Of a stretch of 46,100 nucleotides of DNA, positions 7,435 to 14,410 are shown in pieces (position 1 is the stretch's first letter; each line of letters opens with the position of its first letter). This DNA comes from an uncultured Pelagibacteraceae bacterium (lineage in GTDB: Bacteria > Pseudomonadota > Alphaproteobacteria > Pelagibacterales > Pelagibacteraceae): NCBI GenBank assembly GCA_902582765.1, contig CACHTK010000006.1:1-46100 (forward strand), given 5' to 3'. The translations under genes and the position numbers were made by a program. The notes beneath the pieces were generated by a model, which was not told where the DNA came from, did no database searches, and worked only from the letters and a program-made list of their open reading frames with translations.

Positions 7435-8697
7435 ATGGACAAATTTATTGTTAAAGGCCCTTGTAAAATAAAGGGAGAAATTTCAATTTCGGGATCTAAA
7501 AATGCAGCTTTACCAATTTTAGCATCAACTATCTTGTTTGAAAAGGAGGTTACAATTAAAAATCTGCCTCGTGTTAAGGATATAGATACAATGATAAACC
7601 TTTTGAAATCTTTAGGTTCAATAATAAGATTTAGTAAAAATAAAAAAATTGTTAAAATTACAAAGAAAAAAAAGCAAAGTTTTTTTGCATCATATTCTCT
7701 AGTTAGAACCATGCGAGCAGGAATATTAGTTTTAGGAGCACTATTAACTAAGCACCAAAAATCTATTATCTCTTTACCTGGCGGATGTTTAATTGGAGCA
7801 AGACCTGTAAATTATCATTTGAATGCGCTTAAAAAACTTGGAATGAAATATGATATTAAAAAAGGTTATATTCATGCAAGTACTAAAGGAAAACTTAATG
7901 GAACAAAGATAAGATTTTCAAAAATTAGTGTTGGAGCTACTGAAAATACTATCATAGCGTCATGTTTAGCAAATGGAATTACTATTCTTAGAAATTGCGC
8001 AATTGAACCAGAAATAATTGATTTAATAAATTTTTTGAAATCAGGTGGTGCAAAAATAAAATTTATAGGTAAACGTACTTTGAAGATAGAAGGTATTAAA
8101 TCTTTAGAAAGTACAAGTTATTCTGTAATGTCAGATAGAATAGAAACAGGAACTTTTTGTGTAGCAGCATGTTTAACTGGAGGCAATTTAAAAATAAATA
8201 ATTTTGATCCAAAAATTATAAAAACAGAACTATCATTACTAAAAAAAATTGGAGCAAAAATTAAAGTAGCCAAAAAACAAATTTATATATCTGGTCCTAA
8301 AAAAATCAAAAATTTAACTAATTTAGTTACTAGGGAATATCCAAACTTTCCTACAGATTTGCAAGCACAGTTTATGGTTCTACTTTGTAAGGCCTCAGGT
8401 AAAAGTTCAATAACTGAAAGTATTTTCGAAAATAGATTTATGCATGTAGCTGAATTAAGAAGATTAGGTGCTGAGATTTTAATTAAAAAAAATAAGGCAT
8501 TTATTTCAGGAGATACTAATTTTAAAGCTGCTGAATTAATGTCTAGTGACTTAAGAGCTTCAGTTGCATTAGTTTTAGCAGCAATTGTTGCCACAGGTTC
8601 ATCTACAATTAATAGAATTTATCACCTTGATAGAGGATATGAAAATATAGAGAATAAACTAAGAAAAGTTGGAGTAAATATTCGACGTATTAATTGA
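7435..8697 (+). CDS. murA: UDP-N-acetylglucosamine 1-carboxyvinyltransferase
   Basis: First committed step of peptidoglycan synthesis: transfer of enolpyruvate from PEP to UDP-GlcNAc. At 420 residues it has the usual length. The N-terminal SGSKNAALPIL contains the catalytic Lys near residue 22, and the loop PGGCLIGARPVN carries the catalytic, fosfomycin-target Cys at residue 118. Further signatures are SDRIETGTF near 231 and DLRASVALVLAA near 370. The stop overlaps the next ATG (TGATG). The murA-DUF2948-hisD order is common in alphaproteobacteria. Confidence 0.97.
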   Translation: MDKFIVKGPCKIKGEISISGSKNAALPILASTILFEKEVTIKNLPRVKDIDTMINLLKSLGSIIRFSKNKKIVKITKKKKQSFFASYSLVRTMRAGILVLGALLTKHQKSIISLPGGCLIGARPVNYHLNALKKLGMKYDIKKGYIHASTKGKLNGTKIRFSKISVGATENTIIASCLANGITILRNCAIEPEIIDLINFLKSGGAKIKFIGKRTLKIEGIKSLESTSYSVMSDRIETGTFCVAACLTGGNLKINNFDPKIIKTELSLLKKIGAKIKVAKKQIYISGPKKIKNLTNLVTREYPNFPTDLQAQFMVLLCKASGKSSITESIFENRFMHVAELRRLGAEILIKKNKAFISGDTNFKAAELMSSDLRASVALVLAAIVATGSSTINRIYHLDRGYENIENKLRKVGVNIRRIN

Positions 8698-9104
8698 TGG
8701 AAAACCAGTATTTAAAAAAGATAATTGCCCAAACTCCTGAAGATCTCCATATGATTTCAGCTTGCTGTTCTGAAGGTAAAGTTAATATTGATGATATTAA
8801 ATTTTTAGCTTCTAACAAGATTTTCCTAATTTCAATAGCAAGATTTAGTAAAGAAAAGGAAAATAAAAATAAATTAATAAATAGTATTATCAAATTTGAA
8901 TTTATTAATTCGTCAAAATCTAAGAATATAGACCAAAATGACACTAATCTAACATTAGAATTATTAACAATTGATATTTTTAAGAAAGAGGAGAATTTTG
9001 AAATAACTATGTTATTTTCGAAAAATAGAATTATAACTCTTGCCGCTGAAGTAATTGAAGTGACACTAGAGGATCAAAAAATAGTAAATGATAAAAATAA
9101 TTAA
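8697..9104 (+). CDS. DUF2948 family protein
   Basis: A 135-residue soluble protein of unknown function. Content such as AQTPEDLHMISACCSEGKVNIDDIKF, followed by an R-F motif and the LTLELLTIDIF strand, resembles the alphaproteobacterial DUF2948 family, which lies between murA and hisD in many genomes. The start is set at the ATG at 8697-8699, which overlaps the murA TGA, rather than the TTG one codon earlier. Its last 17 bases overlap hisD. The family call rests as much on gene order as on residues. Confidence 0.75.
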   Translation: MENQYLKKIIAQTPEDLHMISACCSEGKVNIDDIKFLASNKIFLISIARFSKEKENKNKLINSIIKFEFINSSKSKNIDQNDTNLTLELLTIDIFKKEENFEITMLFSKNRIITLAAEVIEVTLEDQKIVNDKNN

Positions 9105-10353
9105 TTGTAATAAAAAAAATTACTTAAATAATTTAACAAAATTTTTAGATCTTAGAAGATCTGAAAAAAGAATTGAAAATAAAATAATATCTAAAATTTT
9201 AAAAGATATTAAAAATAATAAAAACAAAAGTCTTTTAAAATATGAGAAAAAATTTAGTAAAAATAGTCAAATTAAGCCAAGTATTAAGCAAATTAATAAA
9301 GAAATTAAATCTTTAGACCCTAAGATTAAAAGAGCTATAGATTTTGCTTACAAACGGATACTCAAATTTCATTCTTTACAAAAAACTGCAGATATCTTTT
9401 ATAAAGATAATCTAAATAATAAAATTGAGTATAAATATGTACCAATTCAATCAGTTGGCATTTATGTTCCAGCAAACTTACCATCAACATTATTGATGAA
9501 TGCTATCCCTGCAAAAATTTGTGGTGTTAAAAGAATTGTACTAGCAAATCCAAAAAATAATGGAAAATTAAATCCTGCAGTTTTATATGCTGCAAAAAAG
9601 TTAGGAATAAAAGAAATTTATTCAATGGGAGGTGCGCAAGCAATAGGTAGTCTTGCTTATATTCAAAAAGTAAATAAAATTGTTGGACCTGGTAATATCT
9701 TTGTTGCTGGTTCTAAAAGACAAGTTTTTGGAGATGTAGGTATTGAAGGAATGATTGCAGGTCCATCTGAAATTACAGTGTTAGCAGATAGTAAAACTAA
9801 TTTAAATCAAGTTACTACATCTATGATTGGGCAAGCAGAGCATGACTCAAATTCTCAATGTATATTAATCACTAAAAATTCTAATTTGATCAAAAGATTT
9901 AAGAAAGATTTAGAATTAAAATTAAAAGATATTCCAAGAAAAAGTATTGCATCTAAAAGTATTAAAAATAATGGGCTAATTTTAAAAGTATATAATGATA
10001 GACAAATTATTGATGCAATTAATGAGATAGCCCCTGAACACTTGGAAATAAATGTTAGTAATTATAAAAAGTATAAAGATAAAATTTTTAATGCAGGAAG
10101 TATTTGTATAGGAAAATATTCTCCTATGGCATTAAGCGACTATGCTGTTGGGACAAATCATGTACTACCAACTAATTCGTCAGCTAAATTTTCATCAGGG
10201 TTAAGTTTAAGTGAATTTTATAAAAAAATAAGCCTTATAACTCTCTCAAAAAAAGGTGTTGAGAAAATAGGAAAATACGCTACACATCTCGCTGAGTATG
10301 AAGAATTAAAAGGTCATGCTTTGAGTATAAAATCTAGAATAGGGAGAAAATAA
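9088..10353 (+). CDS. hisD: Histidinol dehydrogenase
   Basis: Zinc enzyme oxidising L-histidinol to histidine in two NAD-dependent steps. The 421-residue product has [19 protein letters not shown] (NAD-binding region), [11 protein letters not shown], the [12 protein letters not shown] and [12 protein letters not shown] signatures, [10 protein letters not shown] with the metal Gln/His pair, and IAPEHLEI with the catalytic Glu-His. The N-terminal 80 residues are unusually Lys/Asn-rich, as expected from the base composition. It overlaps the DUF2948 gene by 17 bases and precedes infA by 2. The other histidine genes of the window (hisS, hisZ, hisG) begin 1 kb further on. Confidence 0.97.
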   Translation: MIKIINCNKKNYLNNLTKFLDLRRSEKRIENKIISKILKDIKNNKNKSLLKYEKKFSKNSQIKPSIKQINKEIKSLDPKIKRAIDFAYKRILKFHSLQKTADIFYKDNLNNKIEYKYVPIQSVGIYVPANLPSTLLMNAIPAKICGVKRIVLANPKNNGKLNPAVLYAAKKLGIKEIYSMGGAQAIGSLAYIQKVNKIVGPGNIFVAGSKRQVFGDVGIEGMIAGPSEITVLADSKTNLNQVTTSMIGQAEHDSNSQCILITKNSNLIKRFKKDLELKLKDIPRKSIASKSIKNNGLILKVYNDRQIIDAINEIAPEHLEINVSNYKKYKDKIFNAGSICIGKYSPMALSDYAVGTNHVLPTNSSAKFSSGLSLSEFYKKISLITLSKKGVEKIGKYATHLAEYEELKGHALSIKSRIGRK

Positions 10354-10355
10354 TA

Positions 10356-10574
10356 TTGGCCAAACAAGACTTATTAGAATTCAAAGGAAAAGTTATTGAT
10401 CTTCTTCCTAATGCAATGTTTAGAGTTGAATTAAGTGACAATAAACAAATAGTTACCGCACACACAGCTGGAAAATTAAGAAAAAACAGAATTAGGGTTT
10501 TGCAAGGTGACAATGTTACAGTAGAGATTAGTCCTTATGATTTGACAAAAGGAAGGATTATTTTTAGGTTTTAA
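10356..10574 (+). CDS. infA: Translation initiation factor IF-1 (TTG start)
   Basis: A 72-residue OB-fold protein that occupies the ribosomal A site during initiation. It matches IF-1 throughout: [25 protein letters not shown], then [18 protein letters not shown] and the [11 protein letters not shown] end. The start is TTG at 10356-10358, decided by homology (M-A-K at the N-terminus) and by a strong AGGGAG at 10341-10346 nine bases upstream; there is no in-frame ATG. A weak start codon on an initiation factor could serve autoregulation, as with the AUU of infC, but that is inference. tRNA-Phe follows after 5 bases. Confidence 0.96.
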   Translation: MAKQDLLEFKGKVIDLLPNAMFRVELSDNKQIVTAHTAGKLRKNRIRVLQGDNVTVEISPYDLTKGRIIFRF

Positions 10575-10579
10575 ATAAT

Positions 10580-10655
10580 GGCTTCGTAGCTCAGTTGGTA
10601 GAGCAGAGCCCTGAAAAGGCTTGTGTCGCTGGTTCGAGTCCCGCCGAAGCCACCA
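10580..10655 (+). tRNA. tRNA-Phe (anticodon GAA), CCA encoded
   Basis: The acceptor GGCTTCG pairs with CGAAGCC, discriminator A, CCA encoded at 10653-10655. The D arm GCTC/GAGC encloses AGTTGGTA, and the anticodon stem GAGCC/GGCTT encloses CTGAAAA, giving anticodon GAA. The T loop is TTCGAGT. The T stem reads GCTGG against CCCGC and so contains one T-C mismatch at its middle pair. It lies 5 bases after infA and is probably cut from the infA transcript. Confidence 0.95.
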
Positions 10656-10721
10656 TTATAGAAATAAAACCCTGCAGCAAAAATGCTTGCATTCAATTTT
10701 AAAATCTAATAATTATCCCGC

Positions 10722-10738
10722 TAGCTGAAGTTTAGCTA
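10722..10738 (+). promoter_or_regulatory. Small hairpin in cold-shock gene upstream region
   Basis: TAGCT (10722-10726), loop GAAGTTT, AGCTA (10734-10738) forms a perfect 5-pair hairpin. It lies 36-52 bases before the cold-shock ATG in a 118-base gap. A -10-like TACAAT follows at 10746-10751, without a convincing -35. It could be an operator or part of a leader; cold-shock mRNAs elsewhere have structured leaders, but nothing here proves that. Confidence 0.3.
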
Positions 10739-10773
10739 AGTTTAATACAATAAAGAAAGAGTAAACAAAAAGT

Positions 10774-10986
10774 ATGAGTACATTAAAAGGTAAAGTAAAG
10801 TGGTTCAACGGTAAGAAGGGCTACGGTTTTATAGAAAGAGAAGACGGAGAAAAAGATTGTTTCGTTCATGCAAGCGCAGTTCGTGAAGCAGGACTTCGTT
10901 TTTTGAATGAGAACGACGCTGTAGAATTTGAAATTCAGGATGGAGACAAAGGTCCAAGCGCAGTGAATTTAAAGAAAACTTCTTAA
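10774..10986 (+). CDS. Cold-shock domain protein
   Basis: A 70-residue single cold-shock domain protein that binds single-stranded RNA/DNA. It opens with [17 protein letters not shown], containing RNP1 (KGYGFI, about residues 16-21), and RNP2 appears as DCFVHASAV (about 29-37), with Cys where Val is usual. The C-terminal [15 protein letters not shown] completes the beta barrel. Its GC content is visibly higher than that of its neighbours, consistent with high expression. It stands alone between tRNA-Phe and the structured region before tRNA-His. Confidence 0.95.
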   Translation: MSTLKGKVKWFNGKKGYGFIEREDGEKDCFVHASAVREAGLRFLNENDAVEFEIQDGDKGPSAVNLKKTS

Positions 10987-11006
10987 AATTTATTTCATTT
11001 AAAATT

Positions 11007-11053
11007 TTGTATAGGAATAAAAGTAGGTAAACCCTATGAATATTCCTATACAA
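11007..11053 (+). ncRNA. Nested hairpin element downstream of cold-shock gene
   Basis: A perfect 13-base inverted repeat: 11007-11019 (TTGTATAGGAATA) pairs with 11041-11053. The 21-base interior contains a second hairpin, GTAGG/CCTAT around TAAAC (11023-11027 with 11033-11037, one G-T pair). Two TAGG and two CCTA arms also allow alternative pairing. It starts 20 bases after the cold-shock stop and has no U-run, so it is not a plain intrinsic terminator. It may be an mRNA 3'-end structure, a separate small RNA or a protein site on DNA. Confidence 0.5.
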
Positions 11054-11062
11054 TACACACTT

Positions 11063-11082
11063 GCATTTTAAGTCTAAAATGC
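11063..11082 (+). ncRNA. Perfect 8-bp tetraloop hairpin
   Basis: GCATTTTA (11063-11070), loop AGTC, TAAAATGC (11075-11082): eight perfect pairs. It sits 9 bases after the nested hairpin and 12 bases before a His-rich micro-ORF. It is followed by TATTTAACC and not by a T-run, so terminator function is doubtful. Confidence 0.45.
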
Positions 11083-11094
11083 TATTTAACCTCC

Positions 11095-11169
11095 ATGATT
11101 AAAAATAGTAAAACTTTAGTATCTCACAAAAGACATCATTTTCATGCTGGCTTGCAGCTAGCTATTTAA
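11095..11169 (+). CDS. Candidate histidine-rich leader peptide (24 aa)
   Basis: The ATG at 11095-11097 opens 24 codons ending in the TAA at 11167-11169. Codons 11-17 encode HKRHHFH, four histidines in seven, in a genome where His is a rare residue. It lies 48 bases before tRNA-His and thus before hisS-hisZ-hisG, which is where an attenuator leader would be expected. A small hairpin (GCTG-GCTTG-CAGC, 11146-11158) covers its end. Against it: no purine-rich ribosome site, no classic U-run terminator, and a -10-like TATAAA at 11202-11207 could give tRNA-His its own promoter. I treat it as a hypothesis. Confidence 0.35.
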   Translation: MIKNSKTLVSHKRHHFHAGLQLAI

Positions 11170-11217
11170 CTATTTTAAAATTTAAATTTAACTCTAATTA
11201 GTATAAAACAATAATAG

Positions 11218-11292
11218 GCCCTGGTGGTGAAATGGTTATCACGAAAGTTTGTGGAACTTTAGTTTTTGGTTCAATTCCAAGCCAGGGTACCA
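11218..11292 (+). tRNA. tRNA-His (anticodon GTG), CCA encoded
   Basis: The acceptor GCCCTGG pairs with CCAGGGT (first pair G-T), discriminator A (11289), CCA at 11290-11292. The D arm GTGA/TCAC encloses AATGGTTA, the anticodon stem AAAGT/ACTTT encloses TTGTGGA (GTG at 11251-11253), and the T stem TTTGG/CCAAG encloses TTCAATT. The base before position 1 is G (11217), so a G at -1 could be templated, but it would face A73 rather than the canonical C73. Many alphaproteobacteria are known to have an A73 tRNA-His lacking G-1 together with a divergent HisRS. The hisS start codon is only 4 bases downstream. Confidence 0.95.
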
Positions 11293-11296
11293 AAAA

Positions 11297-12691
11297 ATGA
11301 ATAAAGAAAATAAATTAATACCTGGGTTGCCATCAGGATTCGAAGATCGTTGGAACAAGAAACTTCTTCTCAAAAAAAAGCTGTTATCAGTAATTGAGAA
11401 TAATTTTATTAGGTTTGGTGCTGAACCGCTCGAAACACCTTCGTTCGAAATAAGTGAAAATATAGGATCTTTTCTAGCAGAAGATGAAGCTAATCCTATG
11501 TCTGATGTATTCTCATTTAAAGATGGAGATAAAAGTATTACTCTTCGATATGACTTATCTAGTCCTCTAGCAAGATTTGTTGCTCAAAATAATCAAGAGT
11601 TGCCTTCAATTTATAAAAGATATGCTATTCAAAATGTATTTCGTAACGAAAAGGCAGGCAATGGAAGATATAGAGAATTTTTACAGGCAGATTTTGATAT
11701 TGTAGGAAATGTTAGTTCATCACAGGCTAACGCTGAACTTTGTAATTTAATTTCAGCAACACTTTTAGAATGTGGATTAAAGAAAGATCAGTTTACGATC
11801 AATGTAAGTAACAGAAAAATAGTTCAAGGTTTACTAGATGAATTACAGATAACTGAGGAAAAACAATTAAAAGTTATTAGGGCAATTGATAAACTTGATA
11901 AGCCTGGATTTGGAATAAAAGGTGTAGAGGACCTTTTAAGAAAAGAAAGAAAAGATACTAGTGGTGCTATTACAAAAGGTGCAGACTTAAATGATAAGCA
12001 GGTTTCTCAAATATTAGATTATTTAAAAATTAAAGATTTAAATGAACTGAAACAAAATTTAAAAAACTCACTATCGCAAGAAGGAATCAAAGAATTAGAA
12101 GACTTTTTTGAGGTCCTTGGATATGGATCAAACTTAGATCAAGTCAAAACCAATTTCACAATTGTCAGAGGCTTGGCGTATTATTCTGATTTTATCGTTG
12201 AAACTAATTTAAATTTTAAAGTTACAAATAATAAAGGTAAAGAGGTAGATATTGGCAGTGTCTGTTCGGGGGGAGCTTATGCAAAACTTATTTCAAGGTT
12301 TAAAGGAGTTGATATTCCAGGTACAGGTATAAGTTTTGGAGTAGATAGACTTTTGTTTGCATTAATGCAATTAGATCAGTTTCAATTAGATGAACAAAAA
12401 CCAGTTTTAGTATGTGTAATGGATCAAAAATACTTAAAAAACTACTACGAAATTTTAGATCTTTTAAGACAAAACAATATTAATTCAGAAATATTTTTAG
12501 ATACCAAAAAAAATCTTGGTAAGCAGCTTACTTATGCAAACAAACGCCAATTACCAGTTGCAGTAATCTGTGGAGAAAATGAATTTAAAGATAATACAGT
12601 GACCATCAAAAATTTAAAGGGTGTAAAGGGTGAGAACAACAAAACAATTCCCAAGAAAGATTTAATAAATGAAGTCAAAAAACTTATCTGA
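11297..12691 (+). CDS. hisS: Histidyl-tRNA synthetase
   Basis: Charges tRNA-His. The open frame extends back into tRNA-His, but the ATG at 11297 is chosen: 464 residues, starting MNKENKLIPGLPSGFEDRW, the usual HisRS opening. Class II motifs are visible: TLRYDLSSPLARF, motif 2 as FRNEKAGNGRYREF, the His-specific GGAYAKLISRF region, and motif 3 as GTGISFGVDRLLFAL. Motif 2 resembles the divergent alphaproteobacterial HisRS type (RNEK...GR.R.F) rather than the E. coli FRxERPQxGRxRQF form, which fits the A73 tRNA-His next door. Only 4 bases separate the tRNA CCA from the ATG, so no Shine-Dalgarno site exists outside the tRNA. hisZ overlaps its end by 23 bases. Confidence 0.96.
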   Translation: MNKENKLIPGLPSGFEDRWNKKLLLKKKLLSVIENNFIRFGAEPLETPSFEISENIGSFLAEDEANPMSDVFSFKDGDKSITLRYDLSSPLARFVAQNNQELPSIYKRYAIQNVFRNEKAGNGRYREFLQADFDIVGNVSSSQANAELCNLISATLLECGLKKDQFTINVSNRKIVQGLLDELQITEEKQLKVIRAIDKLDKPGFGIKGVEDLLRKERKDTSGAITKGADLNDKQVSQILDYLKIKDLNELKQNLKNSLSQEGIKELEDFFEVLGYGSNLDQVKTNFTIVRGLAYYSDFIVETNLNFKVTNNKGKEVDIGSVCSGGAYAKLISRFKGVDIPGTGISFGVDRLLFALMQLDQFQLDEQKPVLVCVMDQKYLKNYYEILDLLRQNNINSEIFLDTKKNLGKQLTYANKRQLPVAVICGENEFKDNTVTIKNLKGVKGENNKTIPKKDLINEVKKLI

Positions 12692-13718
12692 AAATATACT
12701 TAAATCTTTAAAATCAAGTGGATTTGATTATATAGATTTAGATACAGTAATTCCAACCAATCTAATTCTCGAGAGATCTGGGGAGTCATTTAGAAGTTTA
12801 ATTTTTTCATTTATGGATCAGAATGGAAAGGAAATTTGTTTAAGACCTGATTTAACTATTGCTTCTTGTATCAAATATCTCAATCAAAAAAAAAAGAGAT
12901 CTTCAAAAGTATTTTATAATGGTCAAGCATTCAGAAAAGTTCAAAAAAAAAATGAAAAAATTATCAGAGATCAAATAGGTTTTGAGATCATAGGATCAAA
13001 AGATGAAAAAAGAGATGATAAGCAAATAATAAATACTGGTATTAAAGTTTTAAATAAATTTAAATATAAGTCTGGGAGTATAACAATAGGAAATGTAGAA
13101 ATATTTAACTTATTGATAAATAAATTAGATATTCCAAAAAGGTGGAAACTTAGATTACAAAGACATTTTTGGCGAGAGGCTTATTTTAATGAATTATTAA
13201 CACGTTTAGAGACTAATTCAGATGTTGATGAAACTATCGTTGAGTTAGATAAAAAAAGATACCTTAGACTATGTAAACAAAATCAAAACAGAAATATAGC
13301 AGGGCGTTCCTTAAGAGAAATACTGATCAGATTTGATAACAAAATAAATGATCCTAGAAGACAAGTAAAAGGTCAAAATGTAGTTAAGATTATAAAGGAA
13401 TATTTAAAAATTAATTGCAAAATGAGCAATGCAGCAACTACTCTAAACGCTTTTTTTAAAAAAAATAAAATAAATCTTACTGTTGGTAAAAATTATTTTC
13501 CAATCACAAAAGATAAGGTTTCAAAATTAAATGTAAATTTTTCATCTTCTTTTGGAAGACATCTAGAATATTACACTGGGATGGTATTTAGAATTACAAT
13601 AAATTCCAAATCCAGAAAAATTCAGGTTAATGGAGGTCGTTATGACAACCTTATTTCTGATTTAGGATCTTCCAAAAACATACCAGCAGTAGGAGGTGCA
13701 ATTAATTTAAATGATTAA
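12669..13718 (+). CDS. hisZ: ATP phosphoribosyltransferase regulatory subunit
   Basis: HisRS-like paralogue without synthetase activity that forms an octamer with short-form HisG and confers histidine feedback. The 349-residue protein shows class II-like pieces: ICLRPDLTIASCIKYL, GQAFRKVQKKNEKIIRDQIGFEIIG (a degenerate motif 2) and GRHLEYYTGMVFRI with NGGRYDNLI near the end. The start lies inside hisS, in another frame, and the end overlaps hisG by 8 bases. The tRNA-His-hisS-hisZ-hisG order places the charging enzyme beside the first pathway step. The N-terminus is slightly shorter than in most homologues. Confidence 0.93.
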   Translation: MKSKNLSENILKSLKSSGFDYIDLDTVIPTNLILERSGESFRSLIFSFMDQNGKEICLRPDLTIASCIKYLNQKKKRSSKVFYNGQAFRKVQKKNEKIIRDQIGFEIIGSKDEKRDDKQIINTGIKVLNKFKYKSGSITIGNVEIFNLLINKLDIPKRWKLRLQRHFWREAYFNELLTRLETNSDVDETIVELDKKRYLRLCKQNQNRNIAGRSLREILIRFDNKINDPRRQVKGQNVVKIIKEYLKINCKMSNAATTLNAFFKKNKINLTVGKNYFPITKDKVSKLNVNFSSSFGRHLEYYTGMVFRITINSKSRKIQVNGGRYDNLISDLGSSKNIPAVGGAINLND

Positions 13719-14388
13719 AATTGGTATTCCAAGCAAGGGTCGACTAAGAAAAGATACTTTAAATATATTTAAAAGTAAAAAGCTCAAAATTCTATCAGAA
13801 AGAGGTGATAGGGATCTCTTTGGATATGTTAAAGGAAATAAAATGATTAGAATTATTTATCTACATGCGAGAGAAATTATAGAAAGATTAGGCGATGGAT
13901 CTCTAGATATTGGTTTTTCAGGTTATGATTTATTGAAAGAGAGTGAATTAAATATACAAAATAAAGTTACTATTGCTAAAAAGCTAGAATATGGACATGC
14001 AACTTTAGTATTAGCTGTGCCAGACGAGTGGATTGATATTCAGACACTGGCTGATTTAGAGGAAATTTCATTTGATTTTAAAGATAAAAAGAAAAGTAGA
14101 ATGAGAGTTGCAACAAAATATCCAAATCTAACTAGAGAGTTTTTATTTTCAAAAGGTGTAACTCAATTTAAATTAGTTCCATCTCTTGGGGCAACGGAAG
14201 TATATCCATTTACTGGTTCATCAGAAATTTTATCAGATATAACTAGCACAGGTGAAACTTTACGTGCAAATAATTTAAGAATCTTAAAAGACGGAAATAT
14301 TCTTAAAAGTACTGCAATTTTAATGTTTAATAAAAAATTGAGTAAAAAAAAAGGTTTGAAGAAAATTTTAAACTTGCTTAGCTCTTAA
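13711..14388 (+). CDS. hisG: ATP phosphoribosyltransferase catalytic subunit, short form
   Basis: First step of histidine synthesis: ATP plus PRPP to phosphoribosyl-ATP. At 225 residues it is the short form that lacks the C-terminal regulatory domain and requires HisZ, encoded just upstream. Features: GIPSKGRLRKDT at the N-terminus, DIGFSGYDLL near 69, RVATKYPNLTREF near 131, and the PRPP-binding stretch GATEVYPFTGSSEILSDITS near 156. It ends the his cluster; rmuC starts 22 bases later. Confidence 0.96.
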   Translation: MIKIGIPSKGRLRKDTLNIFKSKKLKILSERGDRDLFGYVKGNKMIRIIYLHAREIIERLGDGSLDIGFSGYDLLKESELNIQNKVTIAKKLEYGHATLVLAVPDEWIDIQTLADLEEISFDFKDKKKSRMRVATKYPNLTREFLFSKGVTQFKLVPSLGATEVYPFTGSSEILSDITSTGETLRANNLRILKDGNILKSTAILMFNKKLSKKKGLKKILNLLSS

Positions 14389-14410
14389 CTCTCACTATTA
14401 TCTTAAATCT

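Noticed and set aside
10674..10690. Terminator after tRNA-Phe (AGCA-AAAA-TGCT)
   Set aside because: The stem has only four pairs and no T-run follows immediately; too weak to call in AT-rich DNA.
11170..11216. Intrinsic terminator or T-box before tRNA-His
   Set aside because: No G-C stem with a T-run, and none of the conserved T-box sequence; only AT palindromes are present.
11249..11296. Upstream extension of hisS into tRNA-His
   Set aside because: The open frame begins inside the tRNA anticodon loop; HisRS homology begins at the ATG at 11297.
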